This document shows, piece after piece, positions 57,277 to 64,000 of a DNA stretch of 64,000 bases. The notes beneath the pieces were generated by a model. The model made no database searches, was not told the origin of the DNA, and worked only from the letters and a program-made list of their open reading frames with translations. The position numbers and the translations under genes were made by a program. How positions within the stretch are numbered: the first letter of the stretch is position 1; each line of letters starts with the position of its first letter. The DNA is from Zhengitettix transpicula (taxonomy: Eukaryota > Arthropoda > Insecta > Orthoptera > Tetrigidae): assembly GCA_037074705.1 (NCBI GenBank), contig CM073590.1:213324746-213388745 (forward strand). Direction: 5' to 3'.

Positions 57277-60200
57277 TACTTTTCACATTACAATTCCTTG
57301 AACGATTTCTTATAGGGTTTCTTTACTTTTATATTTTTCTGAACTATGATAATTATTGTAGTTTTTAGTCGTATATCAAACTAGAAAATACAATTGTAAA
57401 AATCTTCAGATATAATAATTGACTTGTATTCGTCTATTACTTCAATTTATTTGCAATTGAGCGTTTTCTGTTTGTCATCAATTTGAAATATCATATTATT
57501 TACTATCGTAATAACTCTTCCTTGAAACAGACCAGCATTTCTTAAACGTATTTTTGTTTTAAGCGTTGGACCTTTCATTAATAATAAATTAATTCTTTTA
57601 TTATCAGTATTTTATTAGTCTGCAGCAAAATAAAAATATATTATATTTATATTTTAAACTGAATCAATAACCTCGACTAAGCATGCGTCGTATGAGTTCT
57701 AAATATACTAGAGCTGCAAACGAATTATAATTAAATATGCGTGATTATGAAACTTGTAGGAGAACAAAACCATTGTTAATCTGAAAGTTTAATTCCGTAC
57801 AATGGAATTTTGTAAGACATTATAGTTGCTTATTTTCATTTAATCATCGTACGTTAAAGCGTGAAATATACTGACAAAGTTTATGTCCGTGTAATTAAAT
57901 CATAAAAGGTTGCGTCTAATTGAGTTTCAAGAACATATGTTGTAAGTAACATGCTCACGATGTCTAAATAATCAGAGAATGCTTATAATTATAACTTCCT
58001 TGTTATTTTATTCATCTCCTCAAGTGTTCAGTATTCGAGTTTAAAGCTGTATTATAAAAAAAGGATATAAATGGGGAACAAAAATATTTATTAACTACAT
58101 TGAAAGTATTTTCCACAAGCGCATAATCGTTCGACAATTGATGTAGTTGATACTACCTAATTTATGAGTATAATTTAAGTATTTTACTGCTCTTCCAGGT
58201 TCTATTTTCACTTTTAGAACAGCGTTAACTTTGTTAATGCAGTCTCGACAAGTGCACCGCTCTTAGGCCTATGACGAATTAATTATTAAGTCTAAAAAAG
58301 TGTTAGTTATATATAATTATAAATGGTTAATTACCTAAAATAAGTATTTATAACCCTTTAAGTATTCTAATAACTTATTAAAATATTAAAATAAATTTAT
58401 GCAATATATACTTTATGGATGCATTTTATTCCCTTTTTGATTTGATTTATTTTATTCCATTAGTCCTCGCATGATGAAATAGGTCACGTCAAGACATAAA
58501 ATTACAATATAAAAATTGAATGCTACAATTATAAATAATTTGAAGTTAACATAATAATAATAAAATTCGGGAACACAAATTTCCCTTTCCAACACAAGTA
58601 AAATAATATGAATATAACAAAAATAATAATTCTTTAACTATACGAATAGTATAAAATTATATTTATAGTTCTAATAAAAATATTCAATATGTACTAGTAA
58701 ATAATTAATGATCCGAGAATGATATATCATAAATATAGAATTTACACATCACACTAAACACAAAGCTTGACCACACTCATTCTAGGAGGAAACACAAACG
58801 ACGGACAAGTCAATTCACGAAACTGAGCAACGAGGAACTTCAGGCAGTACATGAAACAAACAAAGAAAAGAGCAAAAAAGACCAAACTTTATTAAATAAG
58901 TGGTTTTATTACCAACACATTGAATACTTTTGCAGTTTCTTAAAAAAATTAATTATTAGGGGAACGATCTAGAAACTTCTGTACTGAGTAGAATATTTTT
59001 ACATTGAATCCCAAAAATGTTGTAGTTAATTTCTCTTCTAGATTTTTAAGGTTGATTTATTAAATTATTTTATTCAACAGGTTCTATAATATATTCGTAC
59101 ATTTAATAATTTAACATTTTTGACATTACAGAACCTTATTTACATATAATTGTTAAATTATACATTAATATTTACGTTTAGTTTTAATAACAGAGAATAT
59201 TTTTCATGTATGCAATTTTTCCAGAAGAGGACTAATTTGATAAAAAAATATTCCAGAAAAGAACTGAATTAATAAATAATTTACCCGCAGAGTTCAATTT
59301 AGTGCAATGAAAATCAACGAAAGACATAATTGTATGTTTTAATTGGTATATGAATCGTTCAAATGGCTACGTACCAAATAAGATTATTATTAAAAGTATT
59401 ATAAAAATTCCGAGTGGTTCAGGTCCAATAATACAAATCCAATTCGGTATCACAAAGTCTTTGAGCGTAATTCTGAATTATGAAGTAATTTACGATAGTG
59501 AAATTGGATATGGTAATTCGATTAAAATGTTGTTTCCTGAATATAAAAATCGTTACGAAGTTGTTTCTTTTAGATAAAATGACGACAGAACATGGATGTA
59601 CAAATTATCAACTAATTATTGGCTTAGAAGAGATTAACATCATTTAAGGTATTTAAAATACACTTGAAAGTCTGTCTATTTCATGAACCTTGAGTAGCTT
59701 ATGTATAATATTTCTCCGTCAATATTATATGATACTCATTTTCTCTATGATTTATTACAGTTTATTAAGTTATTTGACCTATGGAGGACAGAGGAAACAG
59801 CCTATTGAAGCCTTTGCGACTTTTTTTTTATCTTGTTCAAACATGAAACCCTGTTTTGTTATGTTCTGTCTGACCCTTAACATTACATTATCCACGTCCG
59901 TTTCCTTTATTTGTACACAATTCCAGGATTCGCACAGGGTACGAGTGAAACTTAAAATTACTTCATTAAGCTGTGCGAGTACAACGCTTTGAATACAGTG
60001 ACAGCAAACACATCCATTCATTTATTTATCCATTATGTATCCATTCTCCTGTTAGCTCTGTTATGGATGACTAAACATAAATTCATTTTTAACTATACCG
60101 GTAATAAAATTTAAACGAGTCTCTTGATTCACAATGATTAGTTTCTCAGGATTTTAGTTGCTTTGTAACAGTCTCAAAATACGAAATATATTAGGAAATG

Positions 60201-61354
60201 GATAATTCTGAGAATAATTCATTAATTCACTTATAAATTTAAAATGCAAATATTTTTGAACAATAAGTTCACCACCACATTGTAATATTGCAAAAAGGAT
60301 GTTAACAAATTATTCTAAGTCAATACTGATTTCACTAAACGCGGTGTAGAAGAAAACAAATTTATGTAATTTTAGAAATAAATGTCCTTATTTTCGTTTG
60401 ATCTGCTATGGAAAATGGCTCAAAATAGGTTCGAAAGCCGAATTAGAAGAGTTGTATGAAAATAAAAATCCTCAGAATAATTGTCTTACTTAAGAATCTT
60501 TTTAATATCAATTTTATCATTCAAAATTAATTGTGTTTGTTAATAGAAAGTTGTTACATTTTTACTTGTAACATCGGAGAAGTAAATAAAGAAAGCTTCT
60601 AATTCTCTAATTACAAATAAAATTTCGTTGAAGTAGTTATTTCATATTTGTACATTGGATTCACTAAATATAATGAAACCAGGATTTATGTCGGAAAACA
60701 TTTTACGTCTTTTACCGACGCAGATAATTTTATCTATTTTTATTAGTTTGAAAATCAATTTTAGGCTTGTCTAAATTTCTGATTGAACTTGTTCTAGAGT
60801 ACGATAAATTTCTGTTCGTTTATGGAATACATACGTTTAAGAAATTAGTTAATTTTTTATATTTATATTTCGTTTCTTGGTACAGAAATAACTTTTTCTG
60901 TCAACCTTTGAAAAATTCAGAGATTTCAAATGATATCAATAAAGGTCTGTATTGAACACTAAAGAAAACAAGATGTCATTTGCAATGTTCTCGATTATTA
61001 TGCGACTGTCCGCAGTTCGAATTCCAAAACGCGTCTCACGAATGATAGAATTTACCGGTCTTGTTACTTTGCACGCATTTTTTTAAGTTCGTTTTGAATA
61101 TACGGCCTTTTTAACCATCGTATATTAAAGAAAAGAAGTTTCATTTACTTCTTATTATTCCATTTTAAGCCTTCTACCCCTCTATTATTGAAAGAGTCAT
61201 GAAATAACGAAGAAAATTAAGAAAAGGATATCACGTGTATTTTTTCAATTTTTTACTTATTAGGTATAAATTAAATTTTGTTTTGTAAATATATATTATT
61301 CATTAACAAAATAAATACTTTAAAATGGAGCTTTGTCTTGAAGGCAATGGATTT
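57275..61354. other. AT-rich gene-free DNA
   Basis: About 4 kb without a recognisable gene or repeat copy. The frames at 59350-59577 and 59690-60021 show no family motif. Confidence 0.45.
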
Positions 61355-61446
61355 CAAAGGATCGGGATAGGAAATTATCGACAAGAACGGGTATGGAATC
61401 TACTTGTTACGTGGCACTCTTCACCATCTGAGCTATCCGACTCGAC
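61355..61446 (-). repeat. tRNA-derived SINE fragment (left of head-to-head pair)
   Basis: On the minus strand GTCGGATAGCTCAGATGGTG is an excellent tRNA A-box region. The B box is disrupted (CCCGTTCTTGTCGATAATTTCC region), and the tail TATCCCGATCC resembles CATCCTGA of other copies. Confidence 0.65.
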
Positions 61447-61544
61447 CCTCATTCAGGTACGAACCTACTCGATCTCTAAATAATACGTGCTCAGTTCTGT
61501 ACAGTATATGGACTTCTATATGTATAAATATAGTACCTGACGTT

Positions 61545-61648
61545 GAGTTGACTCGGATATCTCATGGTTAAGAGCACCAAGTACTAAGTCGGGGTCCCGG
61601 GTTTGATTTCCCGTCCTATCAAGACATTTCCATCCTGAGCCTTAATTC
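61545..61648 (+). repeat. tRNA-derived SINE fragment (right of head-to-head pair)
   Basis: GACTCGGATATCTCATGGTT (A box), CCCGGGTTTGATTTCCCG (B box, about 61597-61613) and the tail ACATTTCCATCCTGAGCC. Clear relative of the left partner and of the pair at 43720-44010. Confidence 0.7.
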
Positions 61649-64000
61649 ATTATTATTATTTTTTTAAAAAAAGAGAGACATCTGTTGCTTAATAGTGTCA
61701 AGTGAGAATGATTGCGTTAAAATTAAAATACTTAAAAACTCACTGCCAAAAAGTCTTTTAGACTACGACAAACATTTACAATTTAAATTAAATTATTTGC
61801 AATTCGAGTCTTATATGTCGTAATTTTACCGATTCTTTGACAAAATTTTAAAATACGCTTTCAATGTATTGTTAGTTTGATTGATGCTGGAATATGAATC
61901 TTGAAATTTTTGGTTTTTGTAATACAAATAAATTATATTCATATTTCAGAAATATAAATGTGTCCTAGTTACATTAAATAAAATTGGAGTAATTTGATCA
62001 CATATTTATATCCAGCTTGTATTTTTATAAATTACTGATATTATTTATGTGTAGTATGCACATTTGTTACCGACTAGCACAGAGAAACGATTTGGCTGTT
62101 TTTCAACTCATGTTAGGCATGGAATACCTCTGTCGAGGATTAGAAGCAAGACAGTTACCAGACATCTATCTATCACCATAAATTTGCTTGGGTCGGCGTT
62201 TCTTTCGTGTTGAACGTACATCATAGAATCCCACACTGCATCTTATTCATCTCCAGCCACTTCTTAAATATATTTTCTTGCCAAAAACTTTTAAATGGAT
62301 AGTAGAAGTTCCTTACACACTTATTACTGTAGTTTTCATTTACTCCCAAGCTTGTAATAACGTTTTTAATTTTTCCACTAGATAGCGAGTATTACCATAC
62401 ATTGCGGATTGTCTTCGTTTTCTGGATAGCTAATAGGCACATTGGTCTATTCCGTCACATTATAACTAAAAATTAAAATAATTGGGAGGTAATATGCAAT
62501 CCAATCATATCCTACAGGCCGACACAAATTTGTGGCCTAGCTGATTGCTTTCTCCCCCACGCGTCTTCAGCTACTACTTTTATGGCCGTATATTTCCGAT
62601 GGAGTGCGTATCTCTCGATCATGTCCGGAGATTAGGGAAACGACTTCTTGGCGCCGGTGTTCACACACACAAACTTGCCAGATACTAAAGACATGGACAA
62701 TATGAAAAGTGCTTTGATAAAGTAAAATATAATATTTATACCGTAATGCAAAGGAGTACTCTCTCTGTTGCGCTAGGAAACATATAACCATTATTTTACT
62801 GTATAGTTAACTTTTTATTTTCGTCATGATCACATTTAAAATCATTATAATGATATTATCGCAATAGTCTTTACATTTTGATCTCAATTAGGGAGTTATA
62901 ACTAGATGGAAGGACTTTTTTTGCTGGACGTTGAAATTTAGTCGGTATGAAAGTTTTATATCATTTTGGAAATAAACTTCAGAAAACAAGAGTGCAAACA
63001 AGAACGGTCCTCGAGCAATAGTAAAAAGTTAAATGATAAGAATAATTTATATACGACTTAGAATGCAAATGCAACTTTTATGGTAATGATTATGCAGTTC
63101 CACAGTTTATTCAACTAACGCTGTAGTAACTTCATCGAATATATATATATATACAATAAGTAAAACTACCTTTTGTTTGAAGTGGCATAGTTTCCAAAAA
63201 AAAAGTTTTTTAGCCGTTGGATTGCTTTACGGAGGTCACTATGACTGCAGAAAATAAGTCCACTATATTCCTGTCCAGTGAGTATGTATTAAGGATGGAA
63301 ATGATTGTCGCTGTCTCCTGGGACTTGGATTTCATTACGTTTTTCTGGTGTATAATATTTTCTGATATCTAAACAGCAACACAATAAAAGGATTAGCATT
63401 TTATATATTATTTTTATTTTTAACCATTCACATGACGACACTCTCTAGTCAAAAAATGAACAGAATTAATATAACCTAGTTTTGCAATGCTGCCCAATCC
63501 GCGTGCAATTTTTACCGGATGTTGTGAGGATTAGCGTATTTTTTTAAGTAAAACGCTTCGTCACAGTCAAGGCGACGGTCGCTATCTAAGAGGCTTAGAA
63601 TCTTTGCGGTCCAGTGCATCCGGCTGCCACGCCCTCGTCTCCATAGACCAGCAACCTTGGATGACTCACGCTCCGTTACCAGCAACTATACCGCAAAAAC
63701 CGATCCACATTACTGATCCCAAAGAAAAGGACTTGTATTTCAGCAGTTTTAAATCATCTGCTCGTTCGAGCTTTAGAAACTCGTCAGTATCAATTAAGCA
63801 AAATTGGAGACACACCTATGATTTAAAAAGATATTGATTCAGCAAATATTCTGTTGAGACATATTGCTCCATAACGCGCATAATATCTTAAACAAATTAA
63901 TCTCCTTCTTCCACGCCAGAACTTGTATATTAAAGAAGGAAGACGAAATATCAACAGTTAGTGCTACGCGTACAATAAAATATAATACGCTTGCTTTCGA
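61649..64000. other. AT-rich intergenic DNA
   Basis: No gene recognised. The last 400 bases include a 78-codon frame (63604-63837) without a motif. Confidence 0.4.

Noticed and set aside
59779..60021. 80-codon minus-strand frame with Cys pairs (MNGCVCCHCIQSVV...)
   Set aside because: No recognisable zinc-finger spacing or family match.

Overview
This is an AT-rich, gene-poor stretch of an animal nuclear genome, almost certainly an insect. The evidence is one recognisable host gene, a low-complexity Ala/Pro/Val cuticle protein (7165-8783, minus strand), in a landscape of relics typical of arthropods: a mariner element, I/R1-like LINE 3' ends, Penelope-like GIY-YIG fragments, tRNA-derived SINEs, MITE-like foldbacks and AT microsatellites. 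I cannot name the species. A large, repeat-rich, AT-rich genome with this mix would suit a cockroach, termite or other polyneopteran, but that is only a guess.

Layout. 1-7080: AT-rich DNA, a head-to-tail trimer of a roughly 0.45-0.5 kb A-tailed retroposon (1811-3193) and a foldback MITE (5324-5525). 7081-8851: the cuticle gene with poly(A) signal, 3' exon, 1175 bp intron, 12 bp coding first exon and TATA box. 8852-22050: mostly featureless, with decayed repeat pieces, an RT relic (about 17690-17830) and a perfect 24 bp palindrome (18638-18661). 22060-24260: two decayed Penelope-like fragments. 24300-33850: mostly empty AT-rich DNA with single copies of dispersed repeats. 33852-34980: a 5'-truncated LINE copy, then a full-length copy of the A-tailed retroposon, each inside target-site duplications. 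35398-35775: a nested inverted-repeat element. 40619-42130: another retroposon copy abutting a LINE fragment with an RNase H domain. 43720-45249: a head-to-head SINE pair and a retroposon dimer. 48000-51000: direct repeats and an inverted pair of a repeat rich in TGACGTCA sites. 51546-54085: short tandem repeats, a perfect 46 bp palindrome, a promoter-like block (53052) and a LINE insertion with a 22 bp target-site duplication. 54398-55695: a complete-length but broken mariner element. 56469-57274: more retroposon copies ending in a TA microsatellite. 57275-64000: AT-rich DNA with another head-to-head SINE pair (61355-61648).

Only the cuticle gene looks functional, probably encoding a secreted component of the exoskeleton. 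Nothing resembles a multi-gene system. The most interesting unexplained material is the A-tailed repeat family (11 copies, two with clear target-site duplications, shared 5' end, subfamilies, tandem arrays). Next come the perfect palindromes, the conserved 3' hairpin of the LINE, the inverted TGACGTCA-bearing repeats, and the CTGANGA...GAAAC motifs that recall hammerhead cores near Penelope-like sequences.
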